55,610 nucleotides of DNA, taken from an uncultured Chthonomonas sp. (lineage in GTDB: Bacteria > Armatimonadota > Chthonomonadetes > Chthonomonadales > Chthonomonadaceae). The position numbers and the translations under genes were made by a program. The stretch's first letter is position 1. Every line of letters begins with the position of its first letter. Location: the NCBI GenBank assembly GCA_903859705.1, contig CAIONQ010000063.1, positions 1 to 55,610 on the forward strand, written 5' to 3'. A model generated the notes under the pieces. That model had not been told where the DNA came from. It worked only from the letters and a program-made list of their open reading frames with translations, and made no database searches. Positions 43,439 through 52,569 of this stretch are shown here, piece after piece.

Positions 43439-45054
43439 TTGGCAGGCGTGCCTGCGGGCCAGAAAATAATCGTGCCTACAAAAACCGAATGGCAGTTGGA
43501 GCAGGCGTTGCGCTGTGCGCAGCACTAATGGCTCCCGGCTGCAACCGTGGTGGCCAGTCTGGCGCTAAACCTCCCGTTTCGGCCGAAACAGCGAGCGCAA
43601 AAACAGAAATTCAAGTTTCTTCCAGTGCTGCAGCGATTGGTACAATATCTGAAACGTTGAACATAACCGGTTCTCTGGGTGCGCTGAATGATGTAACTGT
43701 GGGTATCAAGAACCCGGGCAAAATCATTGCTGTTTATGCGCGCGAAGGTGACCATGTGCATGTTGGGCAGGTACTGGCTCAGCAAGACACAGTAGATATC
43801 GAATCACAGAACCGGCAGTCGCGCGCGAATTTACGTGTGGCCGAAACTCGCCTTGAGCAGGCGAAAGCCGCCTACGGCCAGGCTGTTACCAGCCTGAGGA
43901 TCACAGATTCCACTACGGCCGCCGCCGTGAAGCAAGCCCAGGCTGCCTTGAAGGCATCGCAGGATTCCGTTACGCTTATTCGCCGTGGGGCACGTACACA
44001 GGAGCTTGAGCAGAGTAAGCGTGCAGTGGAAAGCGCTCAAGCAGATCTGGATTCAGCGCGAGCAGATGCGGCACAATCCACTTCCGATTTGCGCCGATAT
44101 ACCTCGCTTCACAACACACGCGCTATTTCTGATCAGCAATTGGAGCAAGCGAAAACCGTTAAAACGGCAGCAGATGCACGTGTTCGCTCTGCTTCCTCAC
44201 GTCTGGAATCCGTTAGACAGGCGCTAAGCCTTACCCGGGAAGGTGCGCAAGCAGAAGATATCAATCGTACGCAGGAAGCTGTGAATCAGGCCGATCAAGC
44301 ACTGAAAACTGCGGAGAGCAACCGCGCCACAGTTGAAATACGTAAAGCCGATGTTGAAAGCGCACGTGTTGGGATTGATGCCGCAAATTCTGCGGTTGAT
44401 ACAGCCAGAGCGCAGCTTGCGATAGTTGAGCAAATGCTGAAAGATAGCATCATTCGATCTCCTATCGATGGGGTTGTTGCCGAGCGAAAAGTTGAGCCAG
44501 GCATGCAAGTGGCAGCCGTTAAACCGGATGTGATGCGCGTTATCGGTTTAGACTCACTTTACTTTGATGGTCTTCTTCCACAGAGCCACATCGATGAAGT
44601 TAAAGTTGGTATGCAGGTAACCGTGCTTGTGGATGCGCTCACCGCTCACCCGCTTAAAGGCACCATCGCCCGCATATTCCCGGTAGCTTCGGCCTCTGCC
44701 CGTAGCTTTACTGTGCGCGTAGCAGTTAACAACACGGAAGGCCTGCTGCGTCCACAGATGTTTGCACGCGGAACCATTACTCTTGGCACACATAATCGCG
44801 CGGTACTGATTCCGCGCGAAGCGGTGCTGAACCTTACCGAAAATGGCACAAAGCAAACCGGTAGCGTGTTCATTATCAAAGATGGCAAGGCAGCAAAGAA
44901 GGATGTTACAATCGGTTATTCCAACTTCATAAGTGATGAGATAATCAGCGGAGTTAATCCATCAGACGAAGTGATAACTGTTGGCCAGGGGCAGGTGCAG
45001 GATGGCGATGCCGTGAAATCCGGTTCGGCCACTCCTGCAGCACAACAGCCATAG
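43435..45054 (+). CDS. Periplasmic adaptor (HlyD/RND-MFP) lipoprotein
   Basis: The protein has 539 aa and overlaps the TolC stop. A signal with lipobox LMAPGC near residue 36 suggests a lipid anchor. The lipoyl half (ITGSLGALNDVTVGIKNPGKIIAVYAREGDHVHVGQVLAQQD) is followed by an unusually long helical region of about 250 residues, with repeats such as QAKTAYGQA-like and LTREGAQAEDINRTQEAVNQADQALKTAES. The second lipoyl half DSIIRSPIDGVVAERKVEPGMQV and a beta-barrel (YFDGLLPQSHIDEVKVGMQVTVLVDA) end it. It should bridge an inner-membrane transporter to the TolC channel. The transporter is not encoded here. Confidence 0.9.
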   Translation: MIGRRACGPENNRAYKNRMAVGAGVALCAALMAPGCNRGGQSGAKPPVSAETASAKTEIQVSSSAAAIGTISETLNITGSLGALNDVTVGIKNPGKIIAVYAREGDHVHVGQVLAQQDTVDIESQNRQSRANLRVAETRLEQAKAAYGQAVTSLRITDSTTAAAVKQAQAALKASQDSVTLIRRGARTQELEQSKRAVESAQADLDSARADAAQSTSDLRRYTSLHNTRAISDQQLEQAKTVKTAADARVRSASSRLESVRQALSLTREGAQAEDINRTQEAVNQADQALKTAESNRATVEIRKADVESARVGIDAANSAVDTARAQLAIVEQMLKDSIIRSPIDGVVAERKVEPGMQVAAVKPDVMRVIGLDSLYFDGLLPQSHIDEVKVGMQVTVLVDALTAHPLKGTIARIFPVASASARSFTVRVAVNNTEGLLRPQMFARGTITLGTHNRAVLIPREAVLNLTENGTKQTGSVFIIKDGKAAKKDVTIGYSNFISDEIISGVNPSDEVITVGQGQVQDGDAVKSGSATPAAQQP

Positions 45055-45100
45055 AAATATATGGCGGAGGCATTTTCTCTGGCAGAAAGGCAGCTAACAA

Positions 45101-45340
45101 ATGCTCTTCCCCAAGGCGAGAATGCGCTACACCTCCAGTTACCAGGGCAAGCAGGGAAATCCGGGCTGGATTATTCTGGATCTGACGGGTGCGGATATGG
45201 ATGGCGCGAACAAGCTGTACCTGCCCGCAGAGTTGCTTCAGAAGCTTATAAAGGATGGAGACCTTGCAGGAGACAGGCTGATAGCGGCCCGTTTTCTGCT
45301 TGGCGGAGACGATTCAGAAGAAGACGATGAGTCTGCCTGA
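45101..45340 (+). CDS. Small acidic protein, 79 aa
   Basis: I do not recognise this protein. It is read from the ATG at 45101, 46 bp after the adaptor stop; an internal ATG at 45122 may be the real start. The middle part (GNPGWIILDLTGADMDGANKLYLPAELLQKLI) looks like a normal soluble fold, and the last residues are strongly acidic (GGDDSEEDDESA). A competing frame at 45061-45330 gives an arginine- and tryptophan-rich product without natural features and was not used. It is probably the last gene of the TolC/adaptor unit, before the terminator at 45380-45404. Confidence 0.6.
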   Translation: MLFPKARMRYTSSYQGKQGNPGWIILDLTGADMDGANKLYLPAELLQKLIKDGDLAGDRLIAARFLLGGDDSEEDDESA

Positions 45341-45379
45341 ATCTGCTCACAATGCAGTGCCGCGCTGCCAAAATTGAAA

Positions 45380-45404
45380 CAGCCGCCCAAAAGGCGGCTG
45401 TTTT
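45380..45404 (+). terminator. Rho-independent terminator of the TolC/adaptor unit
   Basis: The stem CAGCCGCC/GGCGGCTG has a five-base CAAAA loop and is followed by TTTTG. It closes the plus-strand unit before leuC. The region 45405-45516 contains a TATACT (45477-45482) that may belong to the leuC promoter, but no good -35 was found. Confidence 0.88.
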
Positions 45405-45516
45405 GTTCCAATGGCGAACTGCAACAACTAACGACGATGAGTGAATTGCAAATGAGTGTATCGATACCCATTGGGATATACTAAATGGGAGCTATACGAG
45501 TACTGGAGGATTGTGT

Positions 45517-46920
45517 TTGAAGCCGAGAACCATGTTTGAAAAGATCTGGGATTCCCACGTTGTCGTGGAAGAGCCCGGCCAGCCTGCGCTTCTTTATATT
45601 GATCTGCACCTGGTGCATGAGGTCACGAGCCCTCAGGCATTTGAAGGTCTACGCCTCGCTGGCAGGCCAGTAAGACGGCCAGACTTAACTGTGGCCACCA
45701 TGGACCACAATATCCCTACCACGGATAGAAGCCTGCCAATTGTAGACCTGATTTCTCGAACACAGATGGATACCCTCAGATCCAACTGTAAAGAGTTTGG
45801 TGTAAAACTTTACGATCTCCACGATAGCCTGCAGGGGATTGTGCATGTAATTGGCCCTGAGCTAGGGTATACGCGCCCTGGCCAAACCATTGTTTGCGGT
45901 GATAGTCACACAAGCACGCATGGCGCTTTTGGTGCCCTGGCATTTGGCATTGGCACATCGGAAGTTGAACACGTTCTTGCAACCCAATGCCTGCCGCAAT
46001 CGCGCCCGAAAACCATGGAGATCAGGGTTAACGGAACACTTGCAGCCGGCGTTACTGCAAAGGATGTGGTTCTTGCCATCATCGGCAAGATCGGTACTGA
46101 TGGCGCAACAGGGTATGCAGTAGAGTACACCGGTGAGGCCATTCGCTCTTTAAGCATGGAAGGCCGCATGACCGTGTGCAACATGAGCATCGAGGCTGGA
46201 GCCCGTGCTGGAATGATTGCCCCGGATGAAAAGACCATTGAATACGTTAAAGGCCGAACCTTTGCCCCGAAAGGGGAAGACTGGGATTCAGCAGCAGCAT
46301 ACTGGCTTACACTTGCAACCGATGACGGTGCTGCGTTCGATACCGTTGTAGAGCTGGATGGCGCCTCTATCGCCCCGTACGTGAGCTGGGGCACCAGCCC
46401 TGGCATGGTTGCTCCCATCACTGCTGTTGTGCCCTCACCTGCAGACTTTGCAGATGAAACGGATCGCAAATCGGTCCAGCGCGCGCTTGAGTACATGGGG
46501 CTAACTGCTGGGATGCCACTTCAGGAGTTATCTCTGGATAAGGTGTTTATTGGCTCCTGCACAAATGGGCGTATAGAAGATCTGCGAGCCGCTGCTGCCG
46601 TTATTAACGGCCACAAAGTGGCAGCTACCGTGCACGCACTGGTAGTGCCCGGTTCCACCACCGTTCGGGAACAGGCCATCGCAGAGGGCCTCGATAAGAT
46701 ATTCATCAACGCCGGCTTTGATTGGCGTGAAGCAGGATGCTCGATGTGCCTTGGCATGAACCCGGATATTCTGCAACCGGGTGAACGGTGTGCCTCCACT
46801 TCCAATCGAAATTTTGAAGGCAGGCAGGGCAAGGGCGGAAGAACGCATCTGGTGAGCCCTTCTATGGCAGCGGCAGCCGCAATCGCTGGCCACCTCGTAG
46901 ACATCCGCAACTGGAAGTAA
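45517..46920 (+). CDS. leuC: 3-isopropylmalate dehydratase large subunit LeuC
   Basis: LeuC with LeuD converts 2-isopropylmalate to 3-isopropylmalate in leucine synthesis, using a [4Fe-4S] cluster. The protein has 467 aa. The start is placed at a TTG (45517) seven bases after GGAGG, giving [16 protein letters not shown], which fits the family N-terminus; another TTG two codons earlier is too close to the Shine-Dalgarno. Seen are [54 protein letters not shown] and [11 protein letters not shown], which supply the three cluster cysteines. It is followed 68 bp later by leuD. Confidence 0.97.
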   Translation: MKPRTMFEKIWDSHVVVEEPGQPALLYIDLHLVHEVTSPQAFEGLRLAGRPVRRPDLTVATMDHNIPTTDRSLPIVDLISRTQMDTLRSNCKEFGVKLYDLHDSLQGIVHVIGPELGYTRPGQTIVCGDSHTSTHGAFGALAFGIGTSEVEHVLATQCLPQSRPKTMEIRVNGTLAAGVTAKDVVLAIIGKIGTDGATGYAVEYTGEAIRSLSMEGRMTVCNMSIEAGARAGMIAPDEKTIEYVKGRTFAPKGEDWDSAAAYWLTLATDDGAAFDTVVELDGASIAPYVSWGTSPGMVAPITAVVPSPADFADETDRKSVQRALEYMGLTAGMPLQELSLDKVFIGSCTNGRIEDLRAAAAVINGHKVAATVHALVVPGSTTVREQAIAEGLDKIFINAGFDWREAGCSMCLGMNPDILQPGERCASTSNRNFEGRQGKGGRTHLVSPSMAAAAAIAGHLVDIRNWK

Positions 46921-46988
46921 ACCCAACACCTATCGCCGCTACCAACCGGTAAGCTCGGCAGCGGCACGCATCTAAAGAGGAAGCACGT

Positions 46989-47600
46989 ATGCAGGCGTTT
47001 GTAAAAGAGACCGGTCTCGTTGCCCCACTGGATAGGGCAAATGTAGATACCGACCAGATTATCCCCAAGCAGTTTCTGAAAAGAATTGAACGGACGGGGT
47101 TCGGGAAGTTCCTATTTTTTGACTGGCGCTACCTGGATGACGGCGAAACCCCCAATCCAGAGTTTGAGCTCAATGCCCCAAGGTATGCTGGCGCTTCCAT
47201 TCTGGTAGCAGGCAAGAACTTTGGCTGCGGCTCATCTCGCGAGCATGCCCCCTGGGCACTCATGGATTATGGGTTCCGTGCAATCATTGCACCCTCTTAT
47301 GCAGATATCTTCTACAACAACTGCTTTAAGAATGGTGTGCTGCCAATTACAATTTCTGAAGCAAGCGTAAATGCATTGCTTAAGAAAGCCGCAGAAACAC
47401 CGGGCTACACCCTAACAGTGGATCTTGAAACCCAGGAGGTTACAGACTCTTCTGGTTTCCGAGAGGCATTTACAGTGGATGGGTTCCGCAGACATTGTCT
47501 GATAAACGGGCTGGACGATATCGGCCTGACACTGCAAAATGCCGATAACATAGCGGTATATGAGGCAAATCGACCCTCCTGGGCGGCAATTGCCGGATAA
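46989..47600 (+). CDS. leuD: 3-isopropylmalate dehydratase small subunit LeuD
   Basis: The protein has 203 aa and is the swivel-domain subunit that pairs with LeuC. The N-terminus reads [29 protein letters not shown], and [46 protein letters not shown] is diagnostic. The length is as in other bacterial LeuD proteins. The ATG at 46989 follows an AGAGGAAG site. A 68-bp gap separates it from leuC, and the two are probably co-transcribed. Confidence 0.97.
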   Translation: MQAFVKETGLVAPLDRANVDTDQIIPKQFLKRIERTGFGKFLFFDWRYLDDGETPNPEFELNAPRYAGASILVAGKNFGCGSSREHAPWALMDYGFRAIIAPSYADIFYNNCFKNGVLPITISEASVNALLKKAAETPGYTLTVDLETQEVTDSSGFREAFTVDGFRRHCLINGLDDIGLTLQNADNIAVYEANRPSWAAIAG

Positions 47601-47610
47601 CCCTCTCGAA

Positions 47611-47651
47611 ATTGGGCAAGTAACGTAAACTCAGCGAACACCTTGCCCAAT
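47611..47651 (+). terminator. Possible terminator or attenuator hairpin after leuD
   Basis: Arms ATTGGGCAAG (47611-47620) and CTTGCCCAAT (47642-47651) form a perfect 10-bp stem with a 21-base loop. The downstream bases are AT-rich (ATATACG) but lack a T run. It lies 10 bp after the leuD stop. Confidence 0.5.
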
Positions 47652-47681
47652 ATATACGTCAAAATATTGGCGCGACATCAC

Positions 47682-47711
47682 TTGATCGACTGCGGGAATA
47701 CATAGTAATCT
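47682..47711 (+). promoter_or_regulatory. Weak promoter candidate for the pseudopilin gene
   Basis: TTGATC (47682-47687) and TAATCT (47706-47711) are 18 bases apart, upstream of the ATG at 47802. Both hexamers deviate from consensus. Confidence 0.3.
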
Positions 47712-47801
47712 CATATGTGTGCTGATGGATTCCGGCCCATCATGCAACTCAGTGTTGCCACCGTTCTCAATGAATTAGGTTTGTGGGTGTTGGAGGATAT
47801 T

Positions 47802-48689
47802 ATGCAGTCAAAGAGGCATTCTGGCTTTACTCTGATAGAACTACTCGTTGTCATAGCAATTATCGCCATTCTGGCAGCTATTCTGTTCCCGGTTTTTGCA
47901 CAGGCTCGTGAGCAAGCTCGTAAAATCAGTTGTACCAGCAATCTGAAGCAGATTGGTACCGCTATGCTGATGTACACGCAAGATTATGATGAAACATACC
48001 CGCTGCTTGCAGCGCGTGATCTTGCAGCTAAACCACCGAGCCCAGATTTTCAGGCCGGTTCTGCTGCATGGCATAACGCTATTCAGCCATATGTTCAAAA
48101 CTATCAGGTGTATATCTGCCCGGATTCGGAATACCACAACGCAGATCCGGTTAACTACTTTGATCCCTTCTGGAGCTATTCGATGCCGCCGCTGGCAGCA
48201 ATTGATGGTCTTCAGTCTTGGGGGGATACCTACTACACCCGAGGTGCTTTCACGGCACTTTGGAACGGAATTGGCGGAGCGCTTCCTGATAACGGCCTCT
48301 CGCTCAACACCGTATCGGTTGGCTCTGGTTCAGCGCCAATAGCATCGGTAGCGTCACCTGCATCCATGACGATGATTGCAGAAGGCGCCTGGCCAGACTG
48401 GGGCGCAATTCAGTACGGCGCAGCCAATGCTAACTCATTCTTCAATGCTTGCCATGTAAAAGCAGGCTTTCCGGGATCATGGGGCGCTGCACCGGGCGTT
48501 CAGATGGGCCCGTTTGTACGCCACAATAACTCCAGCAAGGCAACCTGTGGTATGCTCACAACGGGTGGTCAAATGGTAGTAACCTTCTGCGATGGCCATG
48601 CTAAGGCGTTCAAAGTAGATGCGTACTTCGGCATCAAGACTACCGCTGGTGGCCAAAGGGTATATCAGTACCTCTGGCCAAACGAATAG
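47802..48689 (+). CDS. Prepilin-type N-terminal motif protein (DUF1559/H-X9-DG type)
   Basis: The protein has 295 aa from the ATG at 47802, five bases after GGAGGAT; the frame is open upstream. The N-terminus [22 protein letters not shown] is a type IV prepilin/pseudopilin signal with the conserved glutamate, so a prepilin peptidase should cut before the phenylalanine. The segment [25 protein letters not shown], then [10 protein letters not shown], and the C-terminal VTFCDGHAK are typical of the large DUF1559-like families of Armatimonadota and Planctomycetes. It is probably an envelope or secretion-linked pseudopilin; a specific function is not known. Confidence 0.92.
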   Translation: MQSKRHSGFTLIELLVVIAIIAILAAILFPVFAQAREQARKISCTSNLKQIGTAMLMYTQDYDETYPLLAARDLAAKPPSPDFQAGSAAWHNAIQPYVQNYQVYICPDSEYHNADPVNYFDPFWSYSMPPLAAIDGLQSWGDTYYTRGAFTALWNGIGGALPDNGLSLNTVSVGSGSAPIASVASPASMTMIAEGAWPDWGAIQYGAANANSFFNACHVKAGFPGSWGAAPGVQMGPFVRHNNSSKATCGMLTTGGQMVVTFCDGHAKAFKVDAYFGIKTTAGGQRVYQYLWPNE

Positions 48690-48718
48690 GCAAGCAATTC
48701 AGCCTGAGAGCGCATTCA

Positions 48719-48913
48719 ATGACCCGCAGTAAGATACTGGCAATAACTGGTTTCACAGCCGCAGCTCTGGTATGCTTGCTTACCACTGGCTGCAGCCACA
48801 CCATATCGCGTTCTGATCCACAGCATAAGGATAACCTTACTGAAAAAGAACGCAATTCGGACGGTGAGGGTAAAGTTACCTCGCCGCCCATACCAGCCGA
48901 ACCCAACAAGTAG
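48719..48913 (+). CDS. Small lipoprotein, 64 aa
   Basis: The start MTRSKILAITGFTAAALVCLLTTGC is a lipoprotein signal with the lipobox LTTGC. The 40-residue mature part is polar and charged (RSDPQHKDNLTEKERNSDGEGK), with a proline-rich end. It begins 29 bp after the pseudopilin stop. Pseudopilin plus small lipoprotein pairs seem common in such genomes, so they may form one unit. Nothing further can be said of the function. Confidence 0.75.
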   Translation: MTRSKILAITGFTAAALVCLLTTGCSHTISRSDPQHKDNLTEKERNSDGEGKVTSPPIPAEPNK

Positions 48914-48924
48914 TTTCGGATAGC

Positions 48925-48962
48925 AAAAAGCCCCGCCCTCTCAATTGAGGGCGGGGCTTTCT
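48925..48962. terminator. Bidirectional terminator between convergent genes
   Basis: A 14-bp perfect stem AAAGCCCCGCCCTC/GAGGGCGGGGCTTT with loop TCAATT spans 48927-48960. A runs on the left serve the minus strand and TTT on the right serves the plus strand. It sits between the lipoprotein gene (+) and the deacetylase gene (-). Confidence 0.9.
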
Positions 48963-48999
48963 AACACTCAATATGTTACTCACATTCAACATGAGTATC

Positions 49000-49944
49000 T
49001 TAGCGGATAGGCGGGTGTTGGGGTGAGTTTGTGGCCGTTTGCTGCGGCGCAGTCTTGTGTGCCGCCGCCGCCGCCTCTAGGTGGCTTGCAAGCTGGCTCA
49101 CCGTAACAAATTTGTATCCATCTTTACGCAGGCGGGCGATAAGATCCGGAAGGATATCCATCGTCTGTTCAATGCCATCGTGCAGCAGTACAAGCGCACC
49201 ACCAGATACTTTGCCGATTAACCGCTGCTCCAGCACTTCTGCGCCGGGATTGGCGAAATCTGCCGGATCATCAGACCACAGAAATGTTCTGACTCCCATT
49301 TTTTCTGCACCCGAAAGCACGTTATCGTTGTGGTGGCCACCAGGCGGCCTAAAGCTAAATGTGCGCAGTCCACACGCACGCTGAATAGCATCTGCACCAA
49401 GCTTAATTTCAGACATCACTACCGCCTCTGGTGCATTATCCAGATTAATGTGGTGGTAGGTGTGGTTCGCAACCTCGTGCCCTTCAGCAAGCATGCGCGG
49501 CAGAAGCCAGGGAGCTTCGTCCACCTTCTTGCCAACAACAAAGAACGTAGCCTTTACGTGCTGCTCGCGCAAGAGGTCCAGCAGCCGAACAGTGGCCGCA
49601 GGATGCGGGCCATCGTCAAACGTTAGCGCAATTTCTTTGCCTGCCGGGTCGCCCCTCCACAGCTTAATCACGCGTTGGCCCTTCCAGGTATTTACCTTGA
49701 GCTCTAGGGGGCGCTGTGTGGGCCGTAATAGGGTCGGTTTTTGGCTGAGCACCGGTTTATACCTGGGCTGGCTGCCCTGCATATCCGATTGAGCCAGGGT
49801 TACGGAACACGAAGCAGCGAACGCGCATACCCCTATCGATGCGCTAATAAGCAAGCGCGTGGAACGCGCGAATCGGGGTTTGTTATTGGGAAACTTCAAT
49901 ATCGGTTCCGTACTGGATAAAGATATCAGCTGGTTTTGACTCAT
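49000..49944 (-). CDS. Secreted polysaccharide deacetylase (NodB-homology, CE4)
   Basis: The protein has 314 aa with a hydrophobic segment at 30-50 (LLISASIGVCAFAASCSVTLA) serving as signal or anchor. The NodB domain shows LTFDDGPH with the catalytic and metal aspartates D110/D111, the zinc histidines H161 and H165 in NHTYHH, then FRPPGG and LVLLHDG near the end. Such enzymes remove N-acetyl groups from peptidoglycan or other amino sugars in the envelope. The substrate is not shown. The C-terminal 25 residues are Ala/Thr/Gln rich and variable. It is divergent from the LolA-like gene. Confidence 0.93.
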   Translation of the reverse strand: MSQNQLISLSSTEPILKFPNNKPRFARSTRLLISASIGVCAFAASCSVTLAQSDMQGSQPRYKPVLSQKPTLLRPTQRPLELKVNTWKGQRVIKLWRGDPAGKEIALTFDDGPHPAATVRLLDLLREQHVKATFFVVGKKVDEAPWLLPRMLAEGHEVANHTYHHINLDNAPEAVVMSEIKLGADAIQRACGLRTFSFRPPGGHHNDNVLSGAEKMGVRTFLWSDDPADFANPGAEVLEQRLIGKVSGGALVLLHDGIEQTMDILPDLIARLRKDGYKFVTVSQLASHLEAAAAAHKTAPQQTATNSPQHPPIR

Positions 49945-49965
49945 TCGAAGGGAATACCCTATAAT
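49936..49965 (+). promoter_or_regulatory. Sigma-70-type promoter for the LolA-like gene
   Basis: TTGACT (49936-49941) and TATAAT (49960-49965) stand 18 bases apart on the plus strand. The -35 element overlaps the start of the divergent deacetylase gene. A transcript starting near 49972 excludes the open-frame start at 49964 and supports the ATG at 50084. Confidence 0.7.
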
Positions 49966-50083
49966 GAGAACCTGCTGTGACGAGGATGGACTATTATACT
50001 ACAGGGATGTAACGTGCGCTATCGATCAGCGTTACTACGTACTGGTAATCACATCACTTGATTCATCCGAGAAGAAAACGCAC

Positions 50084-50887
50084 ATGATCCGTAATACTCG
50101 ACGAACAACCTACTTCGCACTAACTACTATTTCTTTAGGGCTGGTATCTGCTGCGCTTGCGTATCCGCTCGCAGCACGTGGCCAGCAATCAACAGCACCG
50201 GTTCAAGGCACCGCCAACGATATCTCCCTTTACGTTGCGCATTTCAAAGACATTAGCGCCGATGTTCGGGTTACGCAAAGCGATACAAAGGAACTCGGAA
50301 AGATCGGCTCCGATTTCAGTGCCAGTTATTCGCTTCGAAACATGTCGCTTCAGTTTAAACTGCCAGATAAACTGCGCCTGGAGGGTAAATCAGCCACTCG
50401 GGGCAATGCTGTGATGGTAATAAACGGCCCCGTTCGTTTTGTAGAGGTTCCACGGTTTAAGATTCACCTGGTAGAGAATCTTGAAAAATCGCCTGTTCGT
50501 CGGCAATCTTTGCTTGAACTAAGTGGTGTGCTCGCCCCGGATACTTTGAAGTTCATGACAGGTAAGTGTCTTCGCCAGGAAACTCTGGATGGGCATAAAG
50601 CGGATGTATTTGAACTGAAGTACACCGTTGGGGGCAGCGGACAGCACTACCAGATATGGATGGATAGAGAAAACAAAACAACCCTTCGACGAGATTGGCT
50701 GGATACAGATGGCAAGCTGAAAGCTACTTTCCTGTATGATCAACCACGCGAAGCATCTTCCGGTGTGTGGGTACCTACGCGTATTCAGGTGAAGAACGGC
50801 GAGGGAGTTATCGCCGCTGTAATCAACCTGGATTCTATTAAAATTAACTCTGGCCTGGACGACACACTATTCGAGGTTCCCAGTTAA
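50084..50887 (+). CDS. Exported LolA-like (outer-membrane lipoprotein-sorting) protein
   Basis: The protein has 267 aa from the ATG at 50084. A signal sequence (TTYFALTTISLGLVSAALAYPLAARG) is followed by alternating beta strands typical of the LolA/LppX half-barrel: YVAHFKDISADVRVTQ, FSASYSLRNMSLQFKLPDKLRLEGK, VMVINGPVRFVEVPRFKIHLVEN, YQIWMDRENKTTLRRDWLD and IQVKNGEGVIAAVINLDSIKINSGLDDTLFEVPS. This fold carries lipids or lipoproteins across the periplasm. No LolB or LolCDE genes are adjacent. It could transport lipoproteins or another hydrophobic cargo. Confidence 0.75.
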   Translation: MIRNTRRTTYFALTTISLGLVSAALAYPLAARGQQSTAPVQGTANDISLYVAHFKDISADVRVTQSDTKELGKIGSDFSASYSLRNMSLQFKLPDKLRLEGKSATRGNAVMVINGPVRFVEVPRFKIHLVENLEKSPVRRQSLLELSGVLAPDTLKFMTGKCLRQETLDGHKADVFELKYTVGGSGQHYQIWMDRENKTTLRRDWLDTDGKLKATFLYDQPREASSGVWVPTRIQVKNGEGVIAAVINLDSIKINSGLDDTLFEVPS

Positions 50888-50938
50888 GTATGCTGCACTC
50901 CCTTTGCGCCTTCTTGTGCGCTATAGAAGGCCCTCTGA

Positions 50939-52567
50939 ATGACTTCTGAATCGTTGCATGGTGCTAAGTATCACAAGGGCCAGGAGTTCTGGCTTCGGGC
51001 CTCCTGGCTATTTATCGCGGTTACAAGCCTGGTCAGGTTAGCGCAAATTTGCGCACCTGGCCTTGCTCCAGATGAGGCATATTACTGGGATTGGTCTCGT
51101 AGACTTTCACTGGGATACTATGATCAGGGGCCGTTTATTGCGTATTTGATACGCTGCACAACGCTTCTGTGCGGTACCAACGCTGCTGCTATTCGCCTTG
51201 GCGCACTTCTTTCCTGTACAGGCGCTCTGATCATTGTGCACCGCATGATGCTACGCTGGTTTGGGCCATTGGCAGCATTTACCGCCGTGGCACTCCTCGG
51301 GTTGTCGCCGTTACTGGAAGTTGGCAGTGTAATTGCTACCTACGATCCGCCCCTTGTGTTTTTCTACACGTTAACGTTTGCTCTGGCAGGCAAGGCTCTC
51401 TATGCGAAAGATTGCGGCAAGGCGAACCGCACGTGGATGTGGGCTGGAGTGGCTGCAGGTTTTGGCTTACTCAGCAAGCACACCATGCTTTTCCTGATCC
51501 CCGGTTTGTTACTGTTTCTTGCACTCTCCGCCGATCATCGCGTGTGGCTGAAGCGCATAACACCCTATGCTGCTTTCGGAATTACTCTACTAATGTATTC
51601 CGGGGTTATCTCGTGGAATGCGCATCACCACTGGTGGACTTTCGGGCACTTACTTTTCTTAACGGCCGCAAAGGGAGGTCCCAAGCCGCCGCCATTTAGA
51701 TATCTTGGTGATTATATTGGCTCCCAGGCACTCCTGGTTGGCCCGGTGCTCTTCCTCGCAGCCTGCTTCGCCCTACCAAGAGAGCTTAAGCTCATTCGGA
51801 AAGTATCCACCGAACTTCCGGAAGGCACGATAGATCCTCATCGAGCCGATGCTTCTCGTAGGCTCTTTCTTCTGTGCATGGGGTGGCCATCCGTGCTGCT
51901 ATTTACTCTGCTTTCACTCAAAAGCAAGGTTCAAGGTAATTGGGCGGCATTTGCCTGGGCACCTATTGTAATGGAGGTCAGCGTACAAATTAGCCAGCAG
52001 ATACAGCCTGGCGGCAAAGCGGCGAAATCTGCGCGGTGGATGGCGCTGTCTGCTGCAGTGTCAGGGCTGGCGATAACAATATTAATGTCCTGGCCGCCAT
52101 TACTTTACAAAATGGGCGTGCGTTTGAAGCCTGATGCAGATCTTTCTAATCAGCTTGTTGGCTGGCAACAAACGGCATTGCGTTTGAACCAGGTGCGAAA
52201 TGAGATGAGCGAAAACGGCAAAAAACCGATATTTATAGTTGGAAGCGGCTATCAGTATTGTGCGGAAATGGCTTACTGGCTACCCGATCATCCCCGGACG
52301 TACGATATGTACCTTCATTACCGTTTAGATATGTACGCTGCGTATGTGGAGGAACTAACAGAAAAGCTCGGTCAAGACGCGGTATTTATTAATGAGACGA
52401 TGGCCGAAGATGCAGACCTGCGCAAAGTGTTTACCGAAGTTACGTGGGATCCGCCAATGCCGATCTATCGTAAACCGTTCTATTCAGAACCAATCCGAAC
52501 GATTTACATAGCAAGGTGCAAAGGCTATCGATTATACACAGGAACCGCCTGGCACTCGGGAGGGTAA
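50939..52567 (+). CDS. GT39/PMT-2-type membrane glycosyltransferase
   Basis: The protein has 542 aa with about ten or more transmembrane segments. The first external loop carries APDEAYYWDWSRRLSLGYYDQGPFIAYLIR, where the DE pair and following aromatic residues are the lipid-phosphate-sugar binding signature of ArnT/PMT-like enzymes. The C-terminal 110 residues form a soluble domain (KKPIFIVGSGYQYCAEMAYWLPDHPRTYDMYLHY). It should transfer a sugar from a polyprenyl-phosphate donor onto an envelope acceptor that cannot be named. It lies 2 bp before the DUF58 gene on the same strand. Confidence 0.88.
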   Translation: MTSESLHGAKYHKGQEFWLRASWLFIAVTSLVRLAQICAPGLAPDEAYYWDWSRRLSLGYYDQGPFIAYLIRCTTLLCGTNAAAIRLGALLSCTGALIIVHRMMLRWFGPLAAFTAVALLGLSPLLEVGSVIATYDPPLVFFYTLTFALAGKALYAKDCGKANRTWMWAGVAAGFGLLSKHTMLFLIPGLLLFLALSADHRVWLKRITPYAAFGITLLMYSGVISWNAHHHWWTFGHLLFLTAAKGGPKPPPFRYLGDYIGSQALLVGPVLFLAACFALPRELKLIRKVSTELPEGTIDPHRADASRRLFLLCMGWPSVLLFTLLSLKSKVQGNWAAFAWAPIVMEVSVQISQQIQPGGKAAKSARWMALSAAVSGLAITILMSWPPLLYKMGVRLKPDADLSNQLVGWQQTALRLNQVRNEMSENGKKPIFIVGSGYQYCAEMAYWLPDHPRTYDMYLHYRLDMYAAYVEELTEKLGQDAVFINETMAEDADLRKVFTEVTWDPPMPIYRKPFYSEPIRTIYIARCKGYRLYTGTAWHSGG

Positions 52568-52569
52568 AC

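Noticed and set aside
45061-45330. 89-aa plus-strand ORF before the leuC terminator
   Set aside because: The overlapping frame from 45101 gives a protein with a natural hydrophobic/acidic pattern, while this one ends in an arginine-rich run and looks random.
49964-50083. N-terminal extension of the LolA-like protein from 49964
   Set aside because: It would start within the -10 element of the gene's own promoter and puts about 40 residues before the signal peptide.
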